The notes below the pieces were generated by a model that was not told the origin of the DNA, ran no database searches, and saw only the letters and a list, made by a program, of their open reading frames with translations. Below are positions 1 through 11,062 of a stretch of 64,000 bases of DNA, piece after piece. The position numbers and the translations under genes are program-made. Position 1 is the stretch's first letter; each line of letters opens with the position of its first letter. Source of the DNA: Chaetoderma sp. LZ-2023a (taxonomy: Eukaryota; Mollusca; Caudofoveata; Chaetodermatida; Chaetodermatidae); NCBI GenBank assembly GCA_034401795.1, contig JAVVLW010001343.1, positions 1 to 64,000 on the forward strand, given 5' to 3'.

Positions 1-45
1 TTCCTTGGTTGCTTGGTTGGTAGGTAGGTAGGTAAGTTGGTTGGC

Positions 46-98
<53 letters not shown>

Positions 99-118
99 CA
101 TTCATTCATTCATTCATT
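1..118. repeat. Compound simple-sequence repeat
   Basis: TTGG/TAGG units pass into a (TTGA)n run and then an (ATTC)n run ending near 118. It is simple microsatellite sequence with no coding sense. Confidence 0.9.
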
Positions 119-270
119 AAATCCCGTAGATTAAATAGTAAATACATAGAATTCGTGCATTTGACGAACTATTCAATGTTCCAGATGAAGCTATTTACAT
201 CATTCATTACGTATTTTGATTGTGATGTCATCCTACATATGATGTAAATGATTATGACGTCATATGCTTG
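118..270 (+). repeat. Dispersed repeat: FB1 'tail' segment
   Basis: This stretch (ATTAAATAGTAAA..., then two palindromic TGATGTCAT/TGACGTCAT-type sites) recurs beside the FB1 palindromes at about 20.6, 28.8, 36.6 (inverted) and 48.4 kb. The FB1 hairpin itself is missing here, so this is a truncated copy. Confidence 0.6.
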
Positions 271-295
271 GGCGACAGATCAGATCCATTCATTA

Positions 296-405
296 TCATA
301 GAGAATATCCTATGCCCATTTGCAGACCAAGAGACCGTTGTTTTTGGCATTTTACAACATTGGAATGATAGACTCACTTATCGAGCCAGTCATTCCCAGT
401 GGTGA
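296..405. repeat. Degenerate FB2 foldback
   Basis: It contains CCATTTGCAGACCAAGAGA on one side and ATCGAGCCAGTCATTCCCAG near the centre, matching the left arm and core of the FB2 hairpins elsewhere (best copies 33.8 and 49.1 kb). The right arm is decayed. Confidence 0.55.
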
Positions 406-741
406 TTCTATAGGGGGGGGGGCATGGGGGCATGGCCTCCCCAGATATTTGCCGTGCCCCAAAGTTGCCCCCCACCCCAAACATTTCCACCAGCTCATGG
501 TCTTGTTAAGTGACTGAAAAAAACAGACTGAGTATTTATTAAATTAGCCTATGAGCTTCATGCTGAACATCGTCATATCGCACTGGACTGCCCCCCCCCC
601 CCCCCCGATATACTACCACGTTCAGTCTCGTACTTTCGTAGTTGTTTAGTCTGGCTAAGTTCACTGAACATAAATATTATTATTATTAATGAGCTGGGGT
701 CAGTCAACTTCCTACAATGAGTTTTTTTACAGTTTGTTAAA
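406..741. other. Non-coding stretch with G and C homopolymers
   Basis: There is a poly-G run at about 413-422 and a poly-C run at about 591-606. The ORFs over this interval are short and carry no recognisable domain. I see no gene. Confidence 0.6.
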
Positions 742-1791
742 TTGCAGGGTGAAATGTTCCCGGGTGAACAGGTTAGGGAAATGCAGCATTTAAGTGATAC
801 TCGATGGTGGTGTAGGGCGCAATCCTGTACCAATGCTTTGCTACGGTTGCCTTGTATAATGAGGCTCTTAAGAGAAACTGCATCCGAAGATACTGGTTCA
901 AGAGCTGTGACAGCTAGAGGGCTCATTAGTCAGCTAGATAATGAATGTGTTTGCTTGTTATTTTTCTTTGCTGATATTCTGGAAAAAGTCAACAAAGTTT
1001 CAGAACAACTTCAAGCTAAAGGTATGGATTTAGGAAGTGCTAATAAGTAAGGAAAGGCCCTGGGAGATTCATTGAAAGAAATTCGCAAATCCAGTTTATT
1101 GGATACTTATAAAACCTCTGTTGAGGAAATGTGCAAAAATGCGATATTCCTCTACAACAAGAAAGTAAAAGGAAAAGAAGTCTTTCGCAACACTTGGAAG
1201 ATAATGCCACTATGGAAATGGGTGGGCATCGAACCACAAAAGATAAACACATAAACATTCTATATCCCGCGCTTGATTGTATAATTTCTGAAGTGGGGAG
1301 CAGGTTTTCATCAGAGTCAAGCATCATTTTGAATGGCCTTTCTGCACTTACTCCAGATTCAGAATCATTTCTGTCTGAAACCTATTTAACTCCTTTGCTG
1401 GAATTGTTTAAAATATCTAGTGAATCCCTCCAGCATGAACTGCATCTAGTAAGAACAATGGCAAACAGAGTTCAAAGTCAGTCTGGTAATGATAATAGGA
1501 CTATTTCTACAATTTTAGAATGTCTTATGTTTATTTGTCCATACAAAATTGCTTTCGATTGTCTGTATAATTTGCTTTCAGCTTTGCATAGCAGTGACGC
1601 TTCCAGTTACTAGCGCCTCATGGGAAATGAGTTTCTCAAAAATGAAACTTATAAAGACCAATTTAAGGAAGTCAATGTCCAGTGTGAGACTGAGCAATCT
1701 TGCCCTGCTTGCAATCGAGAATTCCAAAAACTCTTGACCTAGAATCCTTTGTTCACGAATTCGATTCACGACATGAAAAACTGTCGGATTA
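742..1791 (+). pseudogene. Broken hAT-type (DUF4371/ZMYM1-like) transposase remnant
   Basis: Translation pieces in changing frames give, in order, a block with LSDTRWWCRAQSC followed by AVTARGLISQLDNE, a middle helical block (about 1131-1613), and a C-terminal block with LPVTSASWEMSFSKMKLIKT near 1590-1660. The last is the hAT dimerisation signature (family consensus resembles LPVTSASCERSFSKMK). It closes with an acidic FVHEFDSRHEK tail and a stop at about 1791. This is the C-terminal half of the TTF/DUF4371 hAT-like proteins common in invertebrates. There is an in-frame TAA after 1047 and at least two frame changes, so it is not functional. The N-terminal zinc finger and the first catalytic part are absent. 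A ...TTAAATTGCAG acceptor-like sequence just precedes the coding similarity. Confidence 0.7.
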
Positions 1792-1832
1792 AACTACACT
1801 ATAACTTTTGCAATGAACATTAATTCTTACAG

Positions 1833-1975
1833 TTAAAGGCACACGCTCGCGCTAGTTGGGAGAAAATTAGAATAAAACAATTTTTTTGGTTTATTTTAGA
1901 TGCTTATAATGTATAACTCGATGTAATGAAACAAACTAAACCATAACCGTTACTAGCGCGAGCATGTGCCTTTAA
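1833..1975. mobile_element. Short TTAA-flanked MITE (piggyBac-type ends)
   Basis: TTAA at 1833 begins AAGGCACACGCTCGCGCTAG, and the right end reads CTAGCGCGAGCATGTGCCTT and closes in TTAA at 1972. The terminal inverted repeats are about 20 bp with few mismatches around an AT-rich core of about 100 bp. TTAA duplication is the piggyBac hallmark, but a 143-bp element codes for nothing, so the family assignment rests on ends only. Confidence 0.65.
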
Positions 1976-2826
1976 TAAAAATGTTTATTTACGTGTAGGC
2001 CGAATCAAATATGTATTCATCTAATCATCTTGTAGGCCTATGACCAAAAATCATATGATTACTAATCGTATGAGTTTTGGTCATACAATATGAATAAATG
2101 TCATATGTAACAAACTTTATATTTGCATATATTTTGAGTTTTGACCTTCCCAGCCTGGCCCCAGGTTACCCACTCAGTTTTACCATCCTAGAATCGCCAC
2201 TGGTCATTCCAGTGATACATTTTCAAAAGTGTCTACCTGTTAGATGTAAATGATGATTTCTCAAGCTCATACATGTAAATAAATGACTATATTTACAAAC
2301 CAAAACAGAAATTCTACCTTGTTTTGAAAATGTTCTAATTTTTTTAGGTCTTCTATACTAAATGGTGTCAGGTTTCGCGGAAAATGAGATATAAAAGTTC
2401 TCGCCTTTAACCATTATCTTGCTGCTTTCAAAGGTTAGGCCTAGTTGTTACACGGTCAGTACAAGACAGAGTTGTGTAGATTATGTAAACAATAATGCTG
2501 AAAGTTTTCTACATGTGCGCTGCAATGGCTTACGGCAGCAGTTTCCAAAATTAATAGAAGTTATATATTTATATGCACAGAAATGTGTGGGATTTCAGCG
2601 ATGTATGGGTTAGGTTTTAACGCATTTCTATCTTACCGTATTTCCCTATTTCTTTTTACCATAGTTTTGTAGTTCCGTATTTTGCATGCTATTTAAGCAG
2701 AATTTCTGATCCAGTTACCAAAAAAGAATTTACTGACTTTTGGAGGTTATATACACGGCTGATCGTCTATGTCAGATGTCAGCCATTCCGTAACCCAGTG
2801 AAAGTCCAGCGGTCGGAACAACTAGC
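1976..2826. other. Intergenic stretch; one small hairpin and an FB2 half
   Basis: A hairpin lies at about 2040-2085 (ATGACCAAAA ... TTTTGGTCAT). A right-hand FB2 half-arm (GTCATTCCAGTGATACATTT) starts near 2204. The remainder is AT-rich sequence with only short, domain-free ORFs. Confidence 0.5.
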
Positions 2827-3119
<293 letters not shown>

Positions 3120-3120
3120 T

Positions 3121-3700
3121 TCAAGATGGCGGCCATATTGGATTTCGGATGATCTACAAATTCGCTAGGCTTCTTCCACAGACCTAGTCTAATCACCCTG
3201 TGAAGTTTCAAAGCGATTCGATAAACAGTACCGGAGATATCATCCAGAAATCAATTATCAAGATGGCTAATGGTGGCTGGCGGCTGTCTAGGATTTCGGA
3301 TCCTCGTCACTTTCGATAGGTTTCCTCACCATTCCTAGTCCAATCACTCTATGAAGGTTTAAAGCGATCCAATAAACAGTAACAGAGTTATCATCCGGAA
3401 ACCAATTTTCAAGAATAGGTTTCTTCCCCATACCTAGTCCAACCACCCTATCAAGTCCGGTAACAGTGTTATCATCTGGAAACCAATTTTCAAGATGGCC
3501 GCCGGTGGCTGGTTGTCATATTTGATTTCGGATCATCGTCGATTTCGATAAGTTTCTTACTCAGACCAAGTCCAATCATCCTATGAAGTTTCAAAGCGAT
3601 GTGATAAATGGTAGCAGAGTTATCTTGCGGAAACCCTTCTGCCACCTGGCCGCTTGCCCACCCATCCACTCGTAAACGCAATCACATATTACCCCGCAAA
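3121..3700. repeat. AAGATGGC-type interspersed repeat, several ~140-bp units
   Basis: CAAGATGGC/CAAGA phrases recur near 3122, 3259, 3409 and 3491. Each is followed by related text (TTTCGGATC..., CCTAGTCCAATCA, TATGAAGTTTCAAAGCGAT, AACAGTAACAGAGTTATCATC). The style matches the core satellites of Helentron-like non-autonomous elements, though it is a different subfamily from 20.9-22.9 kb. No terminal hairpin is seen at either edge. Confidence 0.6.
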
Positions 3701-3839
3701 ATAATTGGCAGGATATAAAAATCTACGAAACGTGCCACTGTATAGTGAAAATCTACAAGGATGGTATCTCTGCTGTTTGACATCGAACCAACCACATTGG
3801 CACAAGAGATCTGTGTCACTCACAGATGTAAATCTTTTA

Positions 3840-4400
3840 AATGAGTTGTCACACGCGCTTGGAAAATCGAAGGTGGCCACCAGAAAAATGATCAATCAAA
3901 ATTCTGTGTACTAATTCTGAAGCATCCCACAATAGGGTTCTTCAAGCCGAGTCTGGTTGAGATCAGACATCTGGTTAATGAGAAGTAGGCATATAGGCTT
4001 TTAATTGATTTCCAGAATTCTTTTGGAAAATCCAAGATGACCGCGAGGAAAATTGACTAATCAAAATTCTGTAGATAAGTTCAGAAGGCAACCCCTCATA
4101 GGGTCCTTCCAATCCAGTATGGTTGAAATCGACTAAGCGGTTAACAAGGAGTAGTGTTTTAACTAATTTGCCAAAATTTTTAGGAAAATTCAAACTAGCC
4201 ATCGGAAAAATTGACCAATCAAAATTCTACACATTTTCAGAAGCCTACCAGCATAGAGTCCCTCCAGCCAAATTAGTTTTACATCGACCCAGCGGCAAGT
4301 GAGCTGATGCATTTTAAAACAGGAGTTGATGGATGTCAGATGACGGTCGCCACAGCATAATCTCAGTTGGCCTTCCAGGCCATGTAAGCTAATAATGCAA
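3840..4400 (+). mobile_element. Helentron-like satellite element, 3 units plus 3' hairpin
   Basis: Three ~155-bp units carry AAAATTGACCAATCAAAATTCT and GGAAAATCCAAGATG. They end in GACGGTCGCCACAGCATAAT and an imperfect hairpin CTCAGTTGGCC...GGCCATGTAAG near 4361-4390. The same core and terminus occur at 20.9-22.95, 26.3-27.98 and 42.0-43.0 kb. The name is by resemblance to molluscan pearl/Helentron elements. Confidence 0.55.
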
Positions 4401-4533
4401 CTGTTAGATGCCTAGCAGAACATTTTGACCCGATTTGGTGTAAATCTGTCAACAGATGCAGAGTGATGACTGAACAATTTACTAACGATTCCAATGGCAA
4501 AATTGACCTATACTATCCTGAAACTTGGGCTGA

Positions 4534-4555
4534 GTTCGGATATGTTATCGAGGTA
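4534..4555 (+). repeat. 22-bp direct repeat, left member
   Basis: GTTCGGATATGTTATCGAGG plus two more bases recurs with one mismatch at 14958-14979 in the same orientation. The two copies lie outside the inverted repeats that bound the 4.6-14.7 kb unit, 58 bp from the left arm and about 241 bp from the right. Confidence 0.6.
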
Positions 4556-4613
4556 TTCCGATCGGAAATATCACGTGGTTTCTTTACCTATCTACGTATG
4601 CACACACTTTTAC

Positions 4614-5457
4614 TAATCTGCAACACTGGAATGTTCTATTATTTTGAATGAGTTAACCCTTAAAAGTATAAAAGTTGTGTATTTTATGTTTGAATGTAGT
4701 GGCGGCGCTCCCCCCCCCCCCCCCCCCCTCCGTGGTTATCTACCGTTGTAAAAATATTAAGAGAGTAATGTAAAAAAATAGAGTTTAAGAGGTGGTCTGA
4801 TTATGGAGGTCGTAGGAGGAGGAGGAGGAGGAGGAGGGAGTATGAGGCTGAGGAGGGGTGAGGAAATACGGACCGATATTGATGTTTGAAAATAATTTGA
4901 CTATTTCGTCGGTAACGTTATTAGTAAACTATTTTTGTTGTATATTTTGAAAACGTTTTGACTTTTAACCGTCATTACGCGCAAATTGTTTTTAAATACT
5001 TAATATTGCATTTGCAATAATGGCAGTCGTTTTAGACTTTGGGAACAGTGTCGAAGTGCGTGATATCGGTATTATTTTGAATTAGTTAACCCTTAAAAGT
5101 TTTAAAGTTGTGTGTGGTCCGATAATGGAGGTCGTAAGAGGTTGAGGCTGTAAGAGGAATTACGGTATTGATGTTTGAAAATAATTTGACTGTTTCGTCG
5201 CTAACGTTATTTGTAAACTGTAGAATATTTAGAGACTGTCTGTAAGCTGTTAGTAAGCAACAGCTACCAGACAGATTAGTAACAAAATATTAAAAATAAT
5301 GTATTAATGGTATGTACGGTTGGAATGGTAACCAAGACTTGGTGGTGATGGATTGTATCATGGGTTAAAAAAGTTAACCCTTTCACCGATGAATATATAT
5401 CTCATTTTCATCGATAACATACAGGAAAACTGTTGAATATTTTGAAAATAATTTGAT
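4614..5457 (+). repeat. Left arm of a ~0.85 kb inverted repeat bounding a 10 kb unit
   Basis: The reverse complement of this segment reappears at 12187-14716 (after removing a Tc1 element). The match begins at AATCTGCAACACTGG and ends near ...GAAAATAATTTGA. The arm is itself built of about two related ~440-bp modules, each starting GTTAACCCTTAAAAGT. Module 1 has a poly-C tract (4709-4728) and a GGA-rich stretch; module 2 in this arm has lost the tract. The sequence GAATATATATCTCATTTTCA around 5391 is the uninterrupted version of the Tc1 target in the right arm. Confidence 0.85.
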
Positions 5458-6119
5458 GACGCTAACGTTATTAGTAAAACTATTTTTTGTTGAATATTTT
5501 GATTGACTTTTAACCGTCATTACATGCAAATTGTTTTCTAAATACTTTGCAATAACGTCAATCGTTTTAGATACGATGGTTAAAATGTGGTCATTATATC
5601 TCTGAGGGTTCCATTTATAGAATTGTATGTAGAGCGTACTTATGCTAAAAAGATTATTTGTTGCGTATGATTTAACCATACGTTTCGAATAGCCGTGAGA
5701 TCATGCTTGAATGACAAACACGGCACGTGTTAATAACGAAAGAATGTTAAAGCACCAAGATCAATCTTGAATTGAGATACAAACATGTCATGTGTTAAGG
5801 AATACTATAAGAATATACCACCCGTCTCGTTCTAAGCACGGGATATTACAATGTCCTCGCCGAGAGTTTGTGAAAATCGATAATAACGCCCGCTCACGGG
5901 CTATTGCTGTTTACCGATGCTTAAAGATACGACAATTAAGAGCAACATTTTGAGCGTAGTAGCATAATCATAGATGACTGTTTACTTCAAATATAAATAT
6001 ATCCTTTTGGCTACAGAGCAGTGATACGTTATAATCATGTTTTTACTATATAATTCAGTCCTGCCCTAAGCGACCACCTCGTGTTGCGCCATTACATGGA
6101 TGCTAGAGAATTTCTTAAC
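5458..6119. other. Inner flank of the left arm; partial third module
   Basis: Positions 5460-5580 repeat part of the arm module again (GCTAACGTTATTAGTAAA, GACTTTTAACCGTCATTAC, GCAATAACGTCAATCGTTTT). Beyond that I see no gene, only short ORFs without domains. Confidence 0.5.
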
Positions 6120-6960
6120 CCTTTTCACCCTCGAATTTCTTCAAGAAAATGTCCATTTTCTTCATATTCATATTTGTAGTCCAAGAGAAGACTATTTTTG
6201 AAAATTTATTATCGGAATGACTGGCACTGCAGGCTATCCATTTGTCTAGTCATTGTGCCGGCAAACACCCCCCACCAACCACCATCATCACCGCCAACAC
6301 CCACCACCACCACCACCTCCACTACTACGACCTACACCCAGCACCATGCATTAACCCCACCAACACTATCACCCACGCACCCGCCAACCCATAGCGAATT
6401 TCTTCATATTCATACTTGCATCCTTAGAGAAGACTATCTTTGAAAATGCATTAACCCCACCACCACCACCACCCACGCACCCGCCAACCCATAGCGAATT
6501 TCTTCATATTCATACTTGCATCCTTAGAGAAGACTATTTTTGAAAATTTTTCACCGGAATGACTGACTCTGACAGCTATCCATTTATCTAGACATTGTGG
6601 TCGGAATGTGTGAGAGCTCTGTGTTTGAAAAAATGGCATATAGGTTGGAGAGGGTCATGAGGATTTAATAAAGGTCTTGCTCGTATGCTAGTTATACGTT
6701 GTGCATAGGTGCCTGCGTGCAACACTACGACCTACACCCAACACCAGGCATTAACCCCACCACCAACACCCACCCACCCTACAACCCATAGCGAATTTCT
6801 TAATATTCATACTTGCAGCCCTAGAAAAGACTATTTTTTTAAATTTATCATCGGAATGACTGACTCTGACAGCTATCCATTTGTCTAGACATTGTGGGCG
6901 TAATGTGTGAGAGCGCGGTGTCTGAAAAATGGTATGTAGGTTGGAGAGGGTATGTCATGA
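6120..6960. repeat. Tandem modules of CCACC-rich DNA and FB2 half-arms
   Basis: Three direct copies (near 6150-6260, 6360-6600 and 6725-6900) each contain GCATTAACCCCACCA, a CCAC-rich patch, CCATAGCGAATTTCTT and an AGAGAAGACTATTTTTGAAA half-arm followed by GGAATGACTG. The half-arm is the left half of the FB2 hairpin; the matching right half is absent. A sequence related to the CCACC patch recurs inverted at 8816-9005. Confidence 0.65.
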
Positions 6961-7029
6961 GGGTTTAATATAGGTCACGCTCGTATGAACACGTGCTAAT
7001 ACGCGATACTGCTAGTTATACATTGTACC

Positions 7030-7845
7030 CTTGTGCGTGCGTGCATGCCGCGGTGTGCACCCTTGCGCGCATGCGTGCACCAGAAGACTTTTTGAAATTT
7101 TTCATCGGAATGACTGGCTCTGCTGGCTAAAACGTATACGTACATGTGCGAACGCATGCGGTCCGCATGTTGTGAATTTGCGGGCGTATATTGCGGATGG
7201 CACCAAGTGTATGTACATGCCTGAACACGCATACATGCCAAAATGCATGCATACATGTGCGCCGCATGCGGGCCGCATTTGCGGATTTGCGGGCATATGT
7301 TGCGGATTGCGCGCGCATGATGCAGATTGCGTGCGTGTGTTGCGGATTGCGGGCGTATGATGCGGATTTGCGGGCATATGTTGCGGATTTGCGGGCGCAT
7401 GATGCAGATTTGCGGGTGTGTGTTGCGGATGGCACCAAGTGTATGTACATGCCTGAACATGCATACATGCCAAAATGCATGCATACATGTGCAGCCGCAT
7501 GCGGGCCGCATTTGTGGATTTGCGGGCATATGTTGTGGATTGCGGGCGCATGATGCGGATTGCGGGCGTATGTTGCGGATTGCGGGCGTATGATGCGGAT
7601 TTGTGGTCGTATGTTGTGGATTTGTGGGCGCATGATGCGGATTTGCGGGTGTGTGGTGCGGATGGCACCAAGTGTATGTACATGCCTGAACACGCATACA
7701 CGCCAAAATGCATGCATACATGTGCGGCCGCATGCGTGCTGCATTTGCGGATTTGCGGGCACATGTTGCGGATTGCGGGCGCATGATGCGGATTGCGGGC
7801 GCATGTTGCGGATTTGCGGGTGCATATTGCGGATTTGCGGCCGCA
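7030..7845. repeat. GC-rich, CpG-rich minisatellite A (higher-order)
   Basis: Short units of the type TTGCGGATTTGCGGGCGTATG/CATGATG alternate with a longer spacer (GGCACCAAGTGTATGTACAT, CCTGAACACGCATACA, CCAAAATGCATGCATACATG). The spacer recurs at about 7199, 7432 and 7668, giving a higher-order period of ~235 bp. All reading frames are open on both strands because units lack stops, so the predicted Cys- or His-rich proteins are artefacts. The array ends directly at the promoter module at 7845. Confidence 0.9.
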
Positions 7846-7935
7846 GTACATATAATCCTATAAATGGTGCAAATTCAATCCCTTTTCTCATTCCAGTTTA
7901 AACATCGCAAAGTGGTTGGACGTGTAACTGCAGAG
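7845..7935 (+). promoter_or_regulatory. TATA + initiator core promoter, copy 1 (module B)
   Basis: TATAAA lies at 7859-7864. TCATTC, a match to the TCAKTY initiator, lies at 7888-7893, putting its A 31 bases after the first T of TATAAA, the normal spacing. GGACGT, a match to the downstream promoter element RGWYVT, lies at +29 rather than the usual +28. The module (GCAGTACATATA... to GTAACTGCAGAGTA) is repeated at 10945-11030. The start codon of the zinc-finger ORF is 109 nt downstream. Confidence 0.65.
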
Positions 7936-7998
7936 TAGTAAGGTAGTCAGATTTCTTTGAAGAACCTTGTAACTTGCTAGATTTATCCTATAATCAAT

Positions 7999-8611
7999 AT
8001 GCCGAGACATAAATGTTTTGAATGTGGTTCAACTTTTAATAGGTCAAATGACCTGAAGCGGCATAAGATCCGATTCCATAACGCTGAAGATAGCAAAAAT
8101 CTAGACAGTGAAGATGAAGAAATGACAGAGATGAAGAGTGAAGATGATGCGCCAGCGGAGTCGGAGAGTGAAGCCGGTAATGACTCAGTGGAGACTGAGA
8201 GTGAAGGTGAAGGTGAAGATGAAAAAGAAGACAGGCAATGAGGAACTATTTACCATATTCCAAAATATTAAGCAGGTCTTAGACGCTGATCAATCAGGTT
8301 TAGAAGATGAGGATGGCGAAGTGGACACAGACCCGCATGGTGTAGGCAATGTGCCTATTTCCGTATATGCTGATGCTTTAGTTGCAAAGTGTATAGACAT
8401 AATGCTCCAGTCGAGAAGATTCCAGAACTCTACGCTCATTAAAATAATTCGTCAGGAAATTAAAGATTTTATCGACGAGGGGTACGCATACGATGAAGCA
8501 GTCTTCTCAGCCTTTCGAAAATGAGAGTTTCTGACCAAGAAGTACATAAGGAACCATCTAGATGCTGAGGATAATGATGATGATTCTGTCGGCGATAGAT
8601 CTGATCCATAA
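7999..8611 (+). pseudogene. C2H2 zinc-finger/acidic protein, broken reading frame
   Basis: ATG at 7999 opens MPRHKCFECGSTFNRSNDLK and one classical finger (C-x2-C-x12-H-x4-H, residues about 6-27). A long Ser/Glu/Asp-rich region follows, with a TGA at 8239. From about 8230 another frame continues with EELFTIFQNIKQVL, a helical region and DEGYAYDEAVFSAF, is stopped by TGA at 8522, and would run on through an acidic tail to TAA at 8611. One finger plus acidic linker plus a ~100-residue helical tail is a coherent architecture, so I read one gene with one frameshift and one nonsense codon. Alternatively a small intron could join the two frames. Function is unknown; a DNA-binding or virus/transposon-derived role is only a guess. 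It has its own TATA/initiator promoter upstream. Confidence 0.6.
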
Positions 8612-8815
8612 GGAATCAGCCATCGATAAATGGATCTCCAGAACATTGACTATTTGTTTATGCCACTGCAACTATACGTTTTTATCATATGTAATATTTA
8701 CTTCAATGTGAAAATATGGATACAAATAAAACATTGGTTCTTTATGCGTGTGTTTGATGATTGTAGCTTCCCAGCCGGGTCCCCCCACACCCCTCGATAT
8801 ACAAATCGGAGTGCT

Positions 8816-9005
8816 GATGCAGTTGGTGGTGGTGGCGGTGGTGGGGTTGGCGGTTGATGAAAATAGGTGTTGTGGTGGATGATGGTGGTGGGGTTAATGC
8901 TTGGTGGTGGGTGTTGGTGCTTAGTGGGTGGTGGTGCTGGTGGTGATAGAGGGATGGTGATGGTGGTGATGATGGTGGTGATGGTCGGTATTGGTAGTAG
9001 GTGAT
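8816..9005. repeat. GGT-rich low-complexity block
   Basis: GGTGGTGG/GATGGTGGT runs with GGGGTTAATGC embedded. The reverse complement matches the CCACC blocks with GCATTAACCCC at 6260-6480, so it is an inverted, diverged copy of that module. Confidence 0.7.
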
Positions 9006-10186
9006 TGCGGTCGCAATGTATTAATAATGTATTATTTTTGTTGTCGGGGGTCTCATTGACTAGGTACTCATGATGCATTCATATTGTGTGTACCCAGACA
9101 TGGTAATTTTTCCTAGTTTATTACCGTTAACTGGCTGACTGGCGAGGTGTTTCAGACATTCCAGGGATCTACTTCCTAGCAAAATATTATGGAAACGATT
9201 TGAGCAAAAGTTGATGCAGACAGTCAAATTATTTTCAAAATATTCACTAAATATCATGGAAATGATTTGATAGAAAGTTGTCGCTAACACCTCAGTCAAA
9301 TTATTTTCAAAATATTCGTACAACGCGCATTGTAGGCCTTGTAAACAAGTATGCTAGTATACCTCATCCCTCGTGCCAGGCAGCACCGCGCTAGCATACA
9401 TCATCCCTCCTCCTCCTAACTCGTTTGACCTGAATTATGCGACCACCTCTACACTCATTCCACGGATGTTATTTTCTGATTTTTCAAACCTATATAATGG
9501 CGCATTGGTAGCTTAAGTGAATAGTTTTGATACTAATTTGACATAGGAAGCTACAATTCGCACTAGCGCATTCGTGCGCACAAACTCTTAAAAGTGCTGT
9601 TCAATGCGACAATTTGACATAGGAAGCCACGATTCCGCTTAGTTTCAAAATACTTTTTTACTACAACCACGAGGGACCGCATCGACCACCTAATACGTTA
9701 AATGATCCAAGGGTGCTCGTCATTATTCGTCAACGATGACGACGTTGGGCATTGTTCCCACTATTTTTATAACAATTTTTAAAATTTAATAATTAAATGA
9801 CTGCCGCTTTAAAGAGCACTCCTTAAATACGAGATGCATGATTATTATCTATATAATATTATGCATACAACATCGCTTGGCTTAGCTATATATTACCCGC
9901 ATAGAGATGTACTTTGCTCTCTGTTAAAAAAATTAAATGACTGGTAGGAAGCCGCTTAGTTTTGAGGGTTTTAGATGAAGGTTAACGCGTTTGCATACAA
10001 ATTGAAGGATTAAAAGCGAATCATAGATGCTTTATGCACAATAACGAGGTGGTCAGAGAAAACATATTTCCCTGGATTTAACAAACTGATCCATAGCGTC
10101 TAGCCCGTGAACATATCCAAGATTTTCGCCTGCATGTATGTGTCATTATATGTAGGCCAGTACGCGACAGATTTTGATAGGACGCT
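9006..10186. other. Non-coding interior of the 10 kb unit with repeated fragments
   Basis: Two copies of CAGTCAAATTATTTTCAAAA (near 9220 and 9295) belong to the same motif as the arm edges. The block AATTAAATGACTGCCGCTTT plus a downstream CTATATAATA (about 9790-9860) is repeated at 11700-11755. No ORF with recognisable sense is present. Confidence 0.5.
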
Positions 10187-10189
10187 AGT

Positions 10190-10276
10190 CATCTCACGCA
10201 ATATTCCTTACATTTTTTTTTTGTAGTAGAGCGATGTAGTATAAATGTAAATGTTAATGTACATTCGGCTAAAATG
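10190..10276 (+). promoter_or_regulatory. Module A copy 1: TATAAA plus start codon leading into a minisatellite
   Basis: The segment (CATCTCACGCAATATTCC ... GCTAAAATG) is nearly identical to 11063-11149, the immediate leader of the intact zinc-binding ORF, including TATAAA at 10240-10245. Here the ATG (10274) is followed at once by minisatellite B and a short frame, so the original coding region is missing. Confidence 0.6.
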
Positions 10277-10945
10277 TGTTGCGGATTTGCGGGCGCGTGT
10301 TGCGGATGGCACCAAGTGGAAGTACATGCCTGAACACGCATACACGCCAAAATGCATGCATACATGTGCGGCCGCATGCGGGCGCGTGTTGCGGATTTGC
10401 AGGCGTATGTTGCGGATTGCGGGCGCATGATGCGGATTGCGGGCGTATGTTGCGGATTGCGGGCATATGATGCGGATTTGCGGGCGTATGTTGCGGATTT
10501 GTGGGCACATGATGCAGATTTGCGGGTGTGTGCTGTGGATGGCAATAACTATATGCACATGCCTGAACACGCATACACGCCAAAATGCATGCGTACATGT
10601 GTGGCCGCATGCGGGCCACATTTGCGGATTTGCGGGCGTATGTTGCGGATTGCGGGCGCATGTTGCAGATTGCAGGCGTATGTTGCGGATAGCGGGCATA
10701 TGATGCGGATGGCAACAAGTATATGTACATGCTTGAACACGCCAAAATGTATGCGTACATGTGCAGATGCATGTGGTCCGCATGTTGCGGCTTTGCGGGT
10801 GTATGTTGCGGATTTACGGGATCGTGTTGCGGATGGCACCAAGTGTATGTACATGCCTGAACACGCATACACGCCAAAATGCATGCGTACATGTGCGGCC
10901 GCATGTAGGTCGCGTGTTGCGGATTTGCGGATTTGCGGCCGCAGT
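10277..10945. repeat. GC-rich, CpG-rich minisatellite B
   Basis: Same units and spacer as minisatellite A (TTGCGGATTTGCGGGCG, TGCCTGAACACGCATACA, CAAAATGCATGC). It also ends directly at a copy of promoter module B. The two arrays plus following promoter are a duplication. Predicted proteins over the array are artefacts. Confidence 0.9.
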
Positions 10946-11030
10946 ACATATATTCCTATAAACGGTACAAATTCAATCCATTTTCTCATTCCAGTTTAAA
11001 CATCGCAAAGTGGTTGGATGTGTAACTGCA
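10945..11030 (+). promoter_or_regulatory. TATA + initiator core promoter, copy 2 (module B)
   Basis: TATAAA is at 10957-10962 and TCATTC has its A at 10988, again 31 bases apart. GGATGT sits at +29; the one change from copy 1 (C to T) keeps the RGWYVT match. The intact zinc-binding ORF begins 159 nt downstream of the inferred start. Confidence 0.65.
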
Positions 11031-11062
11031 GAGTAATTAGGTAACCTTAGGCACTCAGATTT

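Noticed and set aside
6996..10999. Cys/His-rich ORFs of 100-260 codons over the GC-rich arrays, looking like metal-binding proteins
   Set aside because: They occur in nearly every frame on both strands of minisatellites A and B and simply read the repeat unit.
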